A stretch of 64,000 nt of DNA from Liolophura sinensis. Taxonomy: Eukaryota > Mollusca > Polyplacophora > Chitonida > Chitonidae. The notes beneath the pieces were generated by a model. It was not told the origin of the DNA. It saw nothing but the letters and a program-made list of their open reading frames with translations, and made no database searches. This document shows positions 46,601 through 56,000 of this stretch, piece by piece. Location of the stretch: contig NC_088297.1 of assembly GCF_032854445.1 (NCBI RefSeq), forward strand, positions 8,483,375 to 8,547,374, given 5' to 3'. How positions within the stretch are numbered: the first letter of the stretch is position 1; every line of letters begins with the position of its first letter. A program made the translations under genes and the position numbers.

Positions 46601-48973
46601 TGTTAGGGTAAGAGGTTCTCATATGTCAGCATAAGAGTTTCTGGTATGTAAGCATAGGGGTTTCAGATCCGGTATGCAAGGGTAGGGAATGCCACTGATG
46701 GTTTATGATGTTGAAATTTTCCAGTGAGTAGAAATATTGAAGGCCTCATATGTGTAGTATAATGCCTTAGCCTTTCAGGCAGTTGATTAAAAAATGATTA
46801 GAACTACATGCTAAAAATCTGTAATAATAACTCTTTTTTTAATTGGTGTATAATACTATATTCAAGAATTGTCACATTATTCCACCACGATCAGGTTTAT
46901 GGATAGAGGAAATTGGAGTAAGACCTGGATTTGTACACAAATTTATAGGTCAAGTACCTACAGTGGAAGCAAGTCAGCTGTTCAACCGTCTGAGCGAATC
47001 TGCTTTTATGCATGCTTTGGTTGTATGACAAGTGTACTTGATACTGTGACAAATTTTTCAGGGCTATGGCTATGATTTTGATCCTAGTTACTCTCCACCA
47101 TCGTATTACAACCCGATGTCTCCACCACCCGCAAGGTAAGAGCTATTTTGGCCTGAAATCCACAACTCTGTTCACCCAATATAAGAATACAGATGAGAAT
47201 CCAGCACAGCAGATGATCTTGCAGTCAGAATAGAGTTGTATTCTTGGAATTTTTATAAAAAATCGGTTAGCTTAGAACAATATTTGCGGAATTAGGAGCA
47301 TAGGTTGTCATATACCGCCGTGTGTGTCCAGTTTGTCTGTTTAATATCAGGGTTCTCAGAACTGTCAGATACTCTGTCATTTGTGTGCTTCAGACCAGGG
47401 ACAGGATATTTGTCTTTGGTTTTAAATCATTTCAGTTATGATCATCTAAGATGAAATCTTAGATAACCTAAGATTAAATTTTGCCTTATGATTTGTCTGT
47501 AATAACTGTAACTGTAAATAAGCATATGTAAGTGGGTTTTACAAAGTACAGTATTGTAGCTCTCCTGCTGATATGCTAATGGATACAGAGTACAGAGTGA
47601 GAACTAGAAAAATGACATGGGCAAGTCTACTTTGGCAACTAAAATCCAAAATGAGGTAATGACGGATTTCAGTTGGAAGGTGCTTCACATGGAGCAGAAA
47701 TATTTGCAAGACTGTGCAAGGCATAGCTTTATTGAAAACAGGCGATTTTATTGAATGGTAGGGGCTTGTTTTTTGCCAAGAATTAATGTGAACTTCGTAC
47801 CACCTGTGACCTATATTCTTAAATTGTCACTCTGTAGCTTTCCATTCATCAGCATACATGTAGGAAAGGTACACTACCATATTTAGTCGTTTTGCCATTG
47901 TGGCTGATAGAGTCATTTGACGTGAAAGAAGTTGCATTTATGTGTTATCCATGCAATGTCCTCAAAAAAAAAAAGCGTTTTATGAACTTCTTACATGTAA
48001 GTATACAAAGAGGCATTAAGTTTCATCAACCGAACCTTAATAACTCAATATATTTGATTTTATGTGAACGTCTCAGGAGGAAAAGCAGGAAGAAAAAACT
48101 TTAAGAAGGCTCAGTCACATAATTTTTACCATGAAATAGCTTGAATATTTGTACTTTTTGTACTGTTAGCAGGGGGTTGGCAGAGCGAGGTCCCATGGGC
48201 ATCAGAAGCCCTGTGCAAGGCCAAGTGATGATGAGAGGGTGGGGCTTTAGGAAACATCCAGCAGAGGTGTGTATCGTTGTCAATGCAGAAGGTTTCTGGT
48301 CCCATATCCCATTAAAAAGTTGCGCATTGCAACTTATTCTGAAGCATGCTTAAAGGATTAGGCAGTCTTAAAATCTATAATCTGCCTACGCCATACTAAA
48401 AGACATGAACCGATTGTGCAATTAACCAGAAGGTGAGCTAGTTCAGTTTCGTTGAAGATGGGTGTTTGTTTAAACTTTGAAGTAACAGGTAACATACTTA
48501 GAAACTAATTCTTATCTAATATTTCCTATGCATGTAATGAGTTTTGAATTAAATTTCGTTAATCAGATGTGTTAATAGCTAAAGAAAAATTGGCTGTTTT
48601 GTTATCATTGAAAGTTGTCATAATGCAAGGCTCTGTGTTTAACCTTTGACCATGATTTTGTTTTGTGGAAGAATTTTTGTTTTACTAATTACCTTTAATT
48701 TATAGCCCGATTGCCCTAGTGAGGCTTCAGTAAATCAAGAGTGTCATGCATGTAACGATGTTCACTATAGGTGCTCGATGACCTTTGCCAGAAGAATGGA
48801 TGGGGAAGTCCTGTATACCAGCTTCATTTTCTCATGGGAAGGGATGGAAGTGGTGCCCAACAGCTCTTACAGCTCTTTTTGTACCAGGTACTACCATAGG
48901 TTTCAACAAAATGTTGATAAGAAACTTGTTTGAAGAGATAAGAATCAAGTTCTTTTGCTGGAATGTAACTTTT

Positions 48974-49004
<31 letters not shown>

Positions 49005-49886
49005 TACAATTAATCATGTCCATGTGTACCATAAAGAATAAGAAGTAAATTATCTTTTAAAAAATAATTGATCTGAAGTAAATCGAAAAAAAGAATTTCG
49101 TGGTTGTGATTTATACATGTATAAGTGTCATGTAGAAGTTGATGTTAGGCATTTACATTGTTAATCTATGGCAAAGTACATTTGTCTTTCAGATCACCAT
49201 ACCAGCTCTCAGTACTCAGTTTCCAAATCATTACCCATTTACCCCAAATAAACTGTGTTCTACTGTTGAGGGGGCAAAGGTTTTTGCAGCAGAGTACACT
49301 TTGATGCAGTTAGGTGTGCCTCTTGAAGGTAAAGTTAGTGTCCAGAGAAAAAAGGAAAGACAAACAATTGCCTCACCGCCCAAGCTCTACCCTTTTTCAC
49401 TTACGATACATGATTGAATAAGTGGCCATTGTATGCTTTGATTTCTTCTTTCTTTCCTGAACCAGAAAGTAAGAGCTATCTCATTTTACATGTTTGTAAC
49501 AGTATATGAAAAGTATAAAAACTTCTTTACTGGATAATATGTAATAAGACATGCTGCAAAGACTTAATTGCTGAAAATTACTATTAATAGCTGAGCTGTT
49601 TGCCGTTATGTAAGCACTTGTGACACGCATCAGGTATTCTGTGTCTTAGCAACTCGTTTGAAGAATGAAGTGTTAAATACTCACACACATACATGCATGC
49701 GGTTACCCAAGTATATTTTGAATGAATATTAGCCAGGAAAGTAACTATTTGCATAACTAGAATTGTCATAGTTTATTGTTTTGTGCTGCAGCCCTAGAGT
49801 ACATTAGCCCACCATATCCTTACACCCAGCCGAGCTATGTCATCCACCCCGGCCCACCTGTGGAACTCTTCCAACAGATCATGTGA
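34647..49886 (+). CDS. A1CF/RBM46/RBM47-like RNA-binding protein, three RRMs plus dsRNA-binding domain
   Basis: Exons: 34647-35339, 35836-36016, 37021-37127, cassette 1 (38511-38609, 39561-39634, 40672-40765), cassette 2 (42090-42188, 43428-43501, 44538-44631), cassette 3 (45956-46054, 47062-47135, 48173-48266), 48771-48887, 49193-49328, 49792-49886. With one cassette the CDS is 1596 nt (531 residues, near RBM46 length); with three it is 2130 nt (709). The N-terminal [11 protein letters not shown]...[11 protein letters not shown] is the group's hallmark. RRM1 is about 58-133 ([14 protein letters not shown]), RRM2 about 138-218 ([14 protein letters not shown]), RRM3 about 232-315 (LHVRNL, DYAFIHF). 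The cassette linker is rich in Y, P, R and G. The dsRBD spans exons 48771 and 49193 ([13 protein letters not shown]...LFLYQ...ITIPAL...[14 protein letters not shown]). Relatives act in mRNA editing, stability or germ-cell RNA control; the role here is inferred. The dsRBD favours A1CF/RBM46 over RBM47. Confidence 0.93.
36258..36343 (+). other. Possible alternative last exon of the RNA-binding gene
   Basis: An acceptor 'gatgtttacag' ends at 36257. Joined to exon 2 (phase 1), it stays open for 28 codons ([20 protein letters not shown]...) to a TGA at 36341-36343. This would give a protein of about 319 residues ending inside RRM3 and lacking the linker and dsRBD. A candidate poly(A) signal lies near 36953. 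Transcript evidence would be needed. Confidence 0.35.
36570..36725 (+). repeat. SINE family A, 5'-truncated, in intron 2
   Basis: From 'catggatgggaaggtctga' to 'cgtcgtataagtgaaatatt' and a short A-rich tail. Confidence 0.8.
37288..40866 (+). repeat. Triplicated 3.6-kb unit, copy 1
   Basis: It starts at 'tacgtttaaggtcatgtgat' and ends before the same string at 40867 (period 3579). It holds a truncated SINE (37470-37585), a full SINE family A (37616-37875), exons A, B and C of the linker cassette (99, 74 and 94 nt), and a minisatellite after exon A. Copy 1 lacks 'ttttatgcatgc' present near 43372 and 47006 in the other copies. Confidence 0.95.
38601..39200 (+). repeat. Minisatellite derived from the exon A donor, copy 1
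   Basis: Units alternate 'tatgtcagggtaagagttcc' + 'tca' and 'tatgtcagggtagggggttc'. The first unit is the real junction: exon A ends 'tatgtcagg' at 38609 and the intron begins 'gtaagagtt'. Many units keep AGG|GTAAGA, a strong donor consensus. Confidence 0.92.
40867..44732 (+). repeat. Triplicated unit, copy 2
   Basis: Period 3866 to copy 3. It is longer because of an internal tandem duplication of about 230 bp (42907-43136 and 43137-43366) in the intron between exons A and B, and a longer minisatellite (42180-42790). SINE copies are at about 41050-41165 and 41195-41455. The exon sequences are nearly identical to copy 1. Confidence 0.95.
44733..48365 (+). repeat. Triplicated unit, copy 3
   Basis: Homology ends near 48365 ('aaaggattaggcag'), where unique intron 6 resumes. 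The minisatellite spans about 46046-46660, and SINE copies lie at about 44917-45030 and 45060-45320. Exon C differs in protein: [12 protein letters not shown] instead of [12 protein letters not shown]. Confidence 0.95.
48975..49010. repeat. (TTTA)n microsatellite in the intron between the dsRBD exons
   Basis: About eight uninterrupted 'ttta' units. Confidence 0.95.
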
Positions 49887-50560
49887 AAAGCCATTGATGA
49901 CCTAAGGTACATGTATATTGATCCGGCACTTCAATCTCTAAGACAATGGATATACATGTATAACTTAGATTAGGGTCTGGAAACTAAACACCTGCCTAAA
50001 CACGGCTCGCGTGAGAAAGGTTTGTATAATAATGTGCTATAATAAAGACCGCATATTTTTGACTTATAGAGTTAGGAAAATAAGCGTTTAAATCATCTTT
50101 TACAATTTGACTTCAGACAAAATCAGCTTTATGGAACCTGTGCCTCACGTGTTCTGGATAATGGTATATGTTACTTAAACCCTGACCTTAGAAATAAGCG
50201 ATGTTAGTCGAATTTTAATGTAAAATATTTGTGATACCAACCAAAGTTTCCATCATAATGAATATAAGAATGAAGCTGTTGTTCATGTCTAGCGAATAAG
50301 GACTGATTGAAAAATCCTCAAATAATTTAATGTTTTAATTTCTACCACAGGAAAACGAGAAAGATTTATGTGAAGTTGAACAGTACAAGAAGGCTGAGTT
50401 GGCATTACAAAACTCCCTGCCACACTTAAGCTAGTCTGAGATCCAGCTCATCATACAGTGATATCAGATGATATAGATCACCAAGTTTATATTCATTGTA
50501 ATGATACACATACTCACCTTACTTGGCTGATACCAGCACATGTCAATATGTGAATTATAT
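49887..50560 (+). other. 3' flank of the RNA-binding gene, with an exon-like block
   Basis: AATAAA at 50041-50046 is a plausible poly(A) signal. Beyond the stop, the same frame continues KAIDDL to a donor-like AAG|GTACAT at 49907. At 50351, after the acceptor 'tttctaccacag', a 27-codon block reads ENEKDLCEVEQYKKAELALQ... to a TAG at 50432. Joining these puts the block one frame off, so it is noted only as a possible alternative or former last exon. Confidence 0.3.
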
Positions 50561-50853
50561 GTACACTCAGCATACCGTTTATGACTTTCAGTAGTTTCAA
50601 ATCTTAGTGAATGATTTATGGCAAATTTTTACTGAGCAGTTGTTTTCCATTTTCCAATCACGTGCCACTTAACAAATAGATGAACCGGTATGTTGTTTAT
50701 TCTGTATATGTACACTCAGCATACCGTTTATGACTTTTAGTAGTTTCAAATCTTAGTGAATGATTTATGGCAAATTTTTACTGAGCAGTTGTTTTCCATT
50801 TTCCAATCATGTGCCACTTAACAAATAGATGAACCGGTATGTTGTTTTTTCTG
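50561..50853. repeat. Tandem duplication of about 147 bp
   Basis: 'tgtacactcagcataccgtt' to 'gaaccggtatgttgttt' occurs twice back to back (50561-50706 and 50708-50853) with few differences, indicating a recent event. Confidence 0.92.
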
Positions 50854-51234
50854 CTAGGTTGTGTTTATATTTATTATACATTATATTAATGTATTCCAGC
50901 TAATTGCTATAAAATCATTTTTCATCATAGTCTCGCCTTGTTGGTTTCTGTTTAGATCTAGAGAAAAAGCGTGATGATACACTGTATCATTTATCAGGCT
51001 GCTAAGTTGTGATGTGAAGTTATGCTACATACGTATGTCCTGAGGACCGTATGGTTTGCTTAGAGCTTTAAGTCTGGAGGTTTATTGGGTGCCTGGCAAA
51101 GTGCACTGGTCCCTCTTTTCAACTTCAATTTTCTTCAAAGTGATATGCACGCTTATGTCTTTTTCTTTGCGTTTTTACGTTGTACTTAACAGTTTTTTTT
51201 CAGGTGTTTGTACATATTCTGTGTCTTCTTGTAG

Positions 51235-51395
51235 CAGATCGAGTCCATGCTGCCGCCTTGAAGTATCATGCCGAAGACAGCAGACATGACACTCCATCCA
51301 GTTACATTATACTTACATTAGCTCAGCTGGTTCTGTTTCCTTGCTCTAACTTCCCAGTGCTCTGGTCTGGTCCTGACTTCATGTCATAGAGGGGT
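51235..51395 (+). repeat. Dispersed repeat, family D
   Basis: 'ccgccttgaagtatcatgcc' and 'gtttccttgctctaac' match the copy at 5105-5300. Confidence 0.65.
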
Positions 51396-51624
51396 AATGA
51401 TCTGTAGCGAGAGTGCCCCTGTCAGCCAGGGTCCTTACCTGTAATTCAGAACCACGTCCGTGCCTATCCATTTCAATCTCAGTGTAGCTCAACGACACGC
51501 TGATTGGTCCGTCAAAACTTACATAACCCGTTCATTACACCCCCGTATATACGGATATATGGGGGTGTGACATCACAGGTCAAAGTAAGTGGTTAGTGGT
51601 TAAGTTAGAATAGCGGCCGGCGAT

Positions 51625-51775
51625 GACCTAGCGAGCATGATGGCAAGTGGGTTTAGATTAGCCATACAACACTAACAGTGATGTCCCCATAATTATTATT
51701 TTCTTCAATTTGACATATATCCGTTTAAACAGGTGGGCTTCGATTAGTAATACAGTGTCAGAGGCTGTTCCCCGT
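51625..51775 (+). repeat. Dispersed repeat F, inverted relative to 34110-34265
   Basis: 'tagcgagcatgatggcaagt' and 'ccgtttaaacaggtgggctt' are the reverse complement of sequence at 34160-34260. Confidence 0.8.
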
Positions 51776-52323
51776 TGCTGCTTGGTGTCCGTGAGTAATG
51801 AGCGAACCTTCCCCAGAACGCCTACATATAGTATAGTATAGTATAGCATAGTATCCAGTGTACATGCATGTTTGGGTGTGGTGTACAGCTTAGTCGATCA
51901 ATCCATCCATACCACAATCAGCAGGTAGACAGACAGGCAGGTCACCCAAAAAATCCCACCGACAGGCTCTACGGTTCATAACACCGACCCTCTGCCTGCA
52001 GCAGTGAGCCTTCCTGGGCGAACATTGTTGCAAAGACACGCTGAGCGATCCTACCCGCCAGCCGAACAGCAGTCAGGCAAACAATGTTGTCAGCTGTGGT
52101 TTGTTTTGACACGTGGCTTTTTGTTTTGACACGTGGTTTTTGTTTTGATCGGGTGTGCCTGCGCCTTGTATACATTGTTGCCAGCCAGCCGGTGCGTCAG
52201 CCAGCCAGGACAGCCGGGAAGTAGACCCTTACACATGTCACCTACATGGAGTAGAAACCATATCTACACACCATCTACATGTGATAGAAAACACATCTAC
52301 ATACCGCCAGCATGGAGTAGAAC
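51776..52323. other. Left flank of the GC-rich element
   Basis: Short motifs repeat: 'gttttgacacgtgg' three times near 52105-52145, and 'acatggagtagaa' variants at about 24-bp spacing near 52240-52322. The latter run directly into the element end. No gene is seen. Confidence 0.5.
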
Positions 52324-52829
52324 CAGTAGTATAGGGAATAGGGGTTCTGGACCACCCTCCATTTGGCAAATGGAGGCTCCCAGCCCCTTCTCGTGAAAAG
52401 ATATAAGTATAGTAGTATAGGGAAGGAGGGTTCTGGCACGCCCTCTATTTGGCAAATGGAGGCCCCCAGCCCCTTCTTGGGTTCTATTAGACATACCAAT
52501 TGCACCAGGTATGCTTTTACACCAACTGTGTGTACAACATGCCAAGGGGTTACAATTACTATAGCGTATTTTTTGCGGATGGTAGCCCCAGTTTCGGCTA
52601 CATTTTGTTGCCGCGGGTAGGGATACCCCCACATACACAACCCACATGCACCCCCATATGCAGCACACATAGGGATACCCAGCATGCGCACACCAGAACA
52701 CAGCTGCATAGCAACAAGGGATACCCCGCATACACACAGTTGCAAGGGACACCCAGCATGCACACGCCAGAATACTATAGCGTATTTTTTGCGGATGGTA
52801 GCCCCTTTTGTTGCCGCGGGTAGGGATAC

Positions 52830-53035
52830 CTCGCAACATGCACAGCAACAAGCCAATGATACATGGGATGTGGCAGAGCAAGCACGAGCCGAAGCCTTGG
52901 ACACCAAAGACGACGCAGAGCAAGCACGAGCCGAAGCCAAGCACGCCAAGGACGCCGCCGAGCAAGTACGAGCCGAAGCCAAACACGCCAAGGACGCCGC
53001 CGAGCAAACACACAACCTTGTTGTAGAGCCCCATA
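52830..53035 (+). other. Alanine-rich coiled-coil repeat block, left arm only
   Basis: One frame encodes imperfect 18-residue repeats of the type AEQARAEAKHAKDA, at least three copies, with heptad-like spacing. In the right arm the array joins directly to the next segment, so this is an insertion here or a deletion there. No start codon fixes the frame, and it runs into the 'aaaaaaaatg' start of the next frame. Confidence 0.5.
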
Positions 53036-53060
53036 GCCTTGCCATTTGCCAAGAAAAAAA

Positions 53061-53279
53061 ATGCAGCAGTTCAAGAGCCTGGCGGAAGCACAATCGGCCC
53101 GTCTAGTCTTGTTGGCACAACAGGAAGAGAAGAACCGACCAATTCCGCCGAAGGCGGTTCCGCAAGCGGCACATCTACAACGTAGTTGCAAAGCAACGCA
53201 GGAAGAAGTAGTTGCAGCAACAAGAGGACCCCACGGCCATTTTCGGGTTGCCCCAAATTTCCAATTAGATAGATGGTAG
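53061..53279 (+). CDS. Small hypothetical protein, left copy
   Basis: 72 codons from an ATG after an A-rich run. The sequence starts MQQFKSLAEAQSARLVLLAQ and ends in an aromatic, basic segment. The same frame is intact in the right arm (55762-55980, minus). Preservation in both arms is mild support for coding. No known family was recognised. It may be an exon or the start of the larger frame 60 bp downstream. Confidence 0.4.
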   Translation: MQQFKSLAEAQSARLVLLAQQEEKNRPIPPKAVPQAAHLQRSCKATQEEVVAATRGPHGHFRVAPNFQLDRW

Positions 53280-53340
53280 CCCAAGACATATCGAGCAGCC
53301 GAAGCAATACCCAACAAAGTAGAGCTACCATACAAGCAAC

Positions 53341-53862
53341 ATGGCAGTACAAGCAACGTTCCAGACCATGGGCCTGCGGTCCAAAAAGGACTCGGGAGTC
53401 CTCGACCGAGAGGCGCTCGTAGAGCACCTCTGTGCATTCGAAGGGTTCCGCGAGCAAGGCGATCTCGATGCTGCCATGCACAAAGACACTCCCACGATAC
53501 TGTCGAACACCGATAGCGTTGGAAAACACGTCCGCACGAACCTCTACAACAAAGTCGTGTCGAACTTCGAAGCAGGCGCGGTTCGCGAGCCAATCGGTGG
53601 TCACCTGGCCGACTACGTCGACAACCCGAACCAGCATCTGCGGCAGACCTTCTTGCACCCCGGTGTGCAAGCCAGAGGGTGCACTCGTATCGAAGTCTCC
53701 CTCTACGCCTGCAGTGGGCGGGACCTCTCGGCCAACACTGCTACCGATGTGGTGGAAGAGGCCTTGGCTCTGGTATCCCCCGAGATCTGCCAGAAGAAGG
53801 CCTGTTTGTTTGTGAGTTTCGACGTCGGTCGCGAGCTCTCTGTTCTCGCCAACGGGAACTAG
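53341..53862 (+). CDS. 5' part of element ORF1, left arm copy
   Basis: 173 residues from MAVQATFQTMGLRSKK. The first 156 or so are encoded inside the inverted arm; the last ones (SFDVGRELSVLANGN) are antisense to ORF2, so this copy is truncated by the arm junction. Conserved-looking stretches include NLYNKVVSNFEAGAVREPIG and GCTRIEVSLYAC. No catalytic motif was identified. It keeps the frame where the right copy has a shift (near 55610). Confidence 0.5.
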   Translation: MAVQATFQTMGLRSKKDSGVLDREALVEHLCAFEGFREQGDLDAAMHKDTPTILSNTDSVGKHVRTNLYNKVVSNFEAGAVREPIGGHLADYVDNPNQHLRQTFLHPGVQARGCTRIEVSLYACSGRDLSANTATDVVEEALALVSPEICQKKACLFVSFDVGRELSVLANGN

Positions 53863-54456
53863 GAAGAGGAGAGTACGGCGTGCGCCGCGGAAGGTCGTCG
53901 AGGCATATCGCCTACAGATGTATTCGCCGGGCGCCAGGTCGATCGCCTTCATGCTGTCCTTGGGTTTCGGGGCGGGGGCCTCCAGCAGTGTGGCGCATTG
54001 CTCGGCTTCCTGGTGCGCAGCCTCTGTGGCCCGGTGCTCCTGTTCTTTTGCTGCCAAGATCTGCAGGGTGGCCAGGGGCTGGGGGGTTGGGGCAGCGACA
54101 ACCCGAATCGAGTTCCAAGAGATCTTGCGACCGTCCCTCGACTGGAATACCCTGGTCGGCTCTATTGCGATCTCCAGCCCTGCAAGCCTGCCAGCGCCAA
54201 TGGGAGGGAGCCAGAATGTTGTTCTCTTGTTTCGGCTGTCGGTTCTGGACTCGAAGAGATCGGCGCACCCGTCGAGAATGCTCTCGAGCCCCTTTGTTGC
54301 CCATACAACCTTTGTATCTACACAAGTGTCTGCTTCTGGGTCGATCGTGTCCTGGTTGTTCGAGAACAGGACAACGCAGGGGCGTTTGCGCCACTGCTCT
54401 GCCTCCGCCACCACCTCGGTACGGCGAAAACCGAGGACGGTCCATTTTCCTGCCAT
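53812..54456 (-). CDS. Element ORF2, hypothetical protein, truncated by the inverted arm
   Basis: It starts MAGKWTVLGFRRTEVVAEAE, 80 bp after the ORF1 stop. It has about 215 genuine codons before the arm begins, after which the same frame runs on antisense to the ORF1 copy as far as 53071 and is unlikely to be real. A segment near the end, APGEYICRRYASTTFRGARR, could be a beta-barrel (OB-like) strand pattern, but this is a guess. The function is unknown. Confidence 0.5.
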
Positions 54457-54534
54457 ATCTGCAACCTTCTCCGTCTCGCCTGTGCCTAGCGCAAGTTCGA
54501 CGTCGGCTCGTGTCTCCTGCGGTTTCTCCGTGTA

Positions 54535-55700
54535 TCACCTATTCGCAGCCACCAACTGGGCAATGCGTTCCATCTCTTCGGCTCGGCGTCGCTGCTCCTC
54601 CTCGTGTTGTTTCCGTTCTGCCTCTAGCCTCGCCCAAGCACGTCGCCGCCAGTCTTCGGCGTTCGCCGCGTCGCGGATGTCTTGGAGACGCTTCTCGCGG
54701 TTCCTGGTCGAGAGCGTAGAGATGGCGCGGCCCGCCGCGATTTCGGGCACCTCGTGCATGTGCTTCGCACGGGCGGCGATGCCTCTGCCTACTGCTTGGC
54801 ACTTGGCCGTTCTCCATACCCACGAGACCGTGGGCGAAGGTGGCAAGAGGGTCGAGGGGTCGGGGCCGTTCGGATGCAACTGTGTGGGTCGCTTGCTGGC
54901 GGCCAAGACCCGTGCTCGCGTCGGCGTCCTTGGTGTAGCATCGGAGCGAGGCCAGTTCCACGCCCTCCTCGTTTGTTGCGAGAATGTCGACGCGGAAGAT
55001 GGGGCACGCCCGGAATCCGAAATCTACTGCGGCCCACTCCACTGCCCGTTCCTACGTCGCATCTGCATCCGCATTGGCTTTGGTGGGTCGGACCCGGACA
55101 CCCGAGACCCTACCTGTTGTTGTGTGCACATACCAGGCGACGAAGATCTCGCCCTGTGGTCGGTCGGCCAGCACGAGGCACCGGTCGAGGCATGCGGCCA
55201 GGTTCTCCCACTGTTTGGCAGGCGGTTGGACCACAAACAGGCCTTCTTCTGGCAGATCTCGGGGGATACCAGAGCCAAGGCCTCTTCCACCACATCGGTA
55301 GCAGTGTTGGCCGAGAGGTCCCGCCCACTGCAGGCGTAGAGGGAGACTTCGATACGAGTGCACCCTCTGGCTTGCACACCGGGGTGCAAGAAGGTCTGCC
55401 GCAGATGCTGGTTCGGGTTGTCGACGTAGTCGGCCAGGTGACCACCGATTGGCTCGCGAACCGCGCCTGCTTCGAAGTTCGACACGACTTTGTTGTAGAG
55501 GTTCGTGCGGACGTGTTTTCCAACGCTATCGGTGTTCGACAGTATCGTGGGAGTGTCTTTGTGCATGGCAGCATCGAGATCGCCTTGCTCGCGGAACCCT
55601 TCGAATGCACAGGGTCTGCACAGAGCGCCTCTCGGTCGAGGACTCCCGAGTCCTTTTTGGACCGCAGGCCCATGGTCTGGAACGTTGCTTGTACTGCCAT
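54535..55700 (-). pseudogene. Element ORF1, right/core copy with frameshifts
   Basis: It reads MAVQATF... at 55700, shifts frame near 55610, resumes with NLYNKVVSNFEAG, loses 4 nt near 55234, continues QPPAKQWENLAACLDRCLVL and FVAWYVHTTTGRVSGVRV, hits a stop near 55040, continues EWAAVDFGFRACPIFRVDIL, shifts again near 54906, and ends in a charged coiled coil (RLEAERKQHEEEQRRRAEEM) at 54535. The ancestral protein was about 390 residues. The family was not recognised. The breaks could be real decay or, in part, sequencing indels. Confidence 0.55.
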
Positions 55701-55761
55701 GTTGCTTGTATGGTAGCTCTACTTTGTTGGGTATTGCTTCGGCTGCTCGATATGTCTTGGG

Positions 55762-55980
55762 CTACCATCTATCTAATTGGAAATTTGGGGCAACCCGAAA
55801 ATGGCCGTGGGGTCCTCTTGTTGCTGCAACTACTTCTTCCTGCGTTGCTTTGCAACTACGTTGTAGATGTGCCGCTTGCGGAACCGCCTTCGGCGGAATT
55901 GGTCGGTTCTTCTCTTCCTGTTGTGCCAACAAGACTAGACGGGCCGATTGTGCTTCCGCCAGGCTCTTGAACTGCTGCAT
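55762..55980 (-). CDS. Small hypothetical protein, right copy
   Basis: The 72-codon mirror of 53061-53279, starting MQQFKSLAEAQ. It lies directly inside the 216-bp array. Confidence 0.4.
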   Translation of the reverse strand: MQQFKSLAEAQSARLVLLAQQEEKNRPIPPKAVPQAAHLQRSCKATQEEVVAATRGPHGHFRVAPNFQLDRW

Positions 55981-56000
55981 TTTTTGAACGGCAACAAAAG

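Larger units (their letters stand above)
52324..53808 (+). repeat. Left terminal inverted arm
   Basis: It contains two subterminal repeats (52325-52395 and 52411-52480), each with a palindrome (52356-52376, 52442-52462), one full and one partial 216-bp unit (about 52555-52826), a coiled-coil-coding block (52830-53035) absent from the right arm, and the 53061 and 53341 frames. Identity with the right arm ends at 'ggcctgtttg' near 53808. Confidence 0.9.

Noticed and set aside
52275-53093. Long minus-strand open frames (about 250-270 codons) across the left arm of the element
   Set aside because: They run through the tandem array and are antisense to the better-supported plus-strand frames. Their content (repeated CACWVSL-type strings) comes from the repeat unit.
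53679-55716. Long plus-strand frames (346, 473 and 344 codons) in the element core
   Set aside because: High GC lowers stop frequency. These frames are antisense to ORF1 and ORF2 and cross the arm boundary, so they are treated as shadows.
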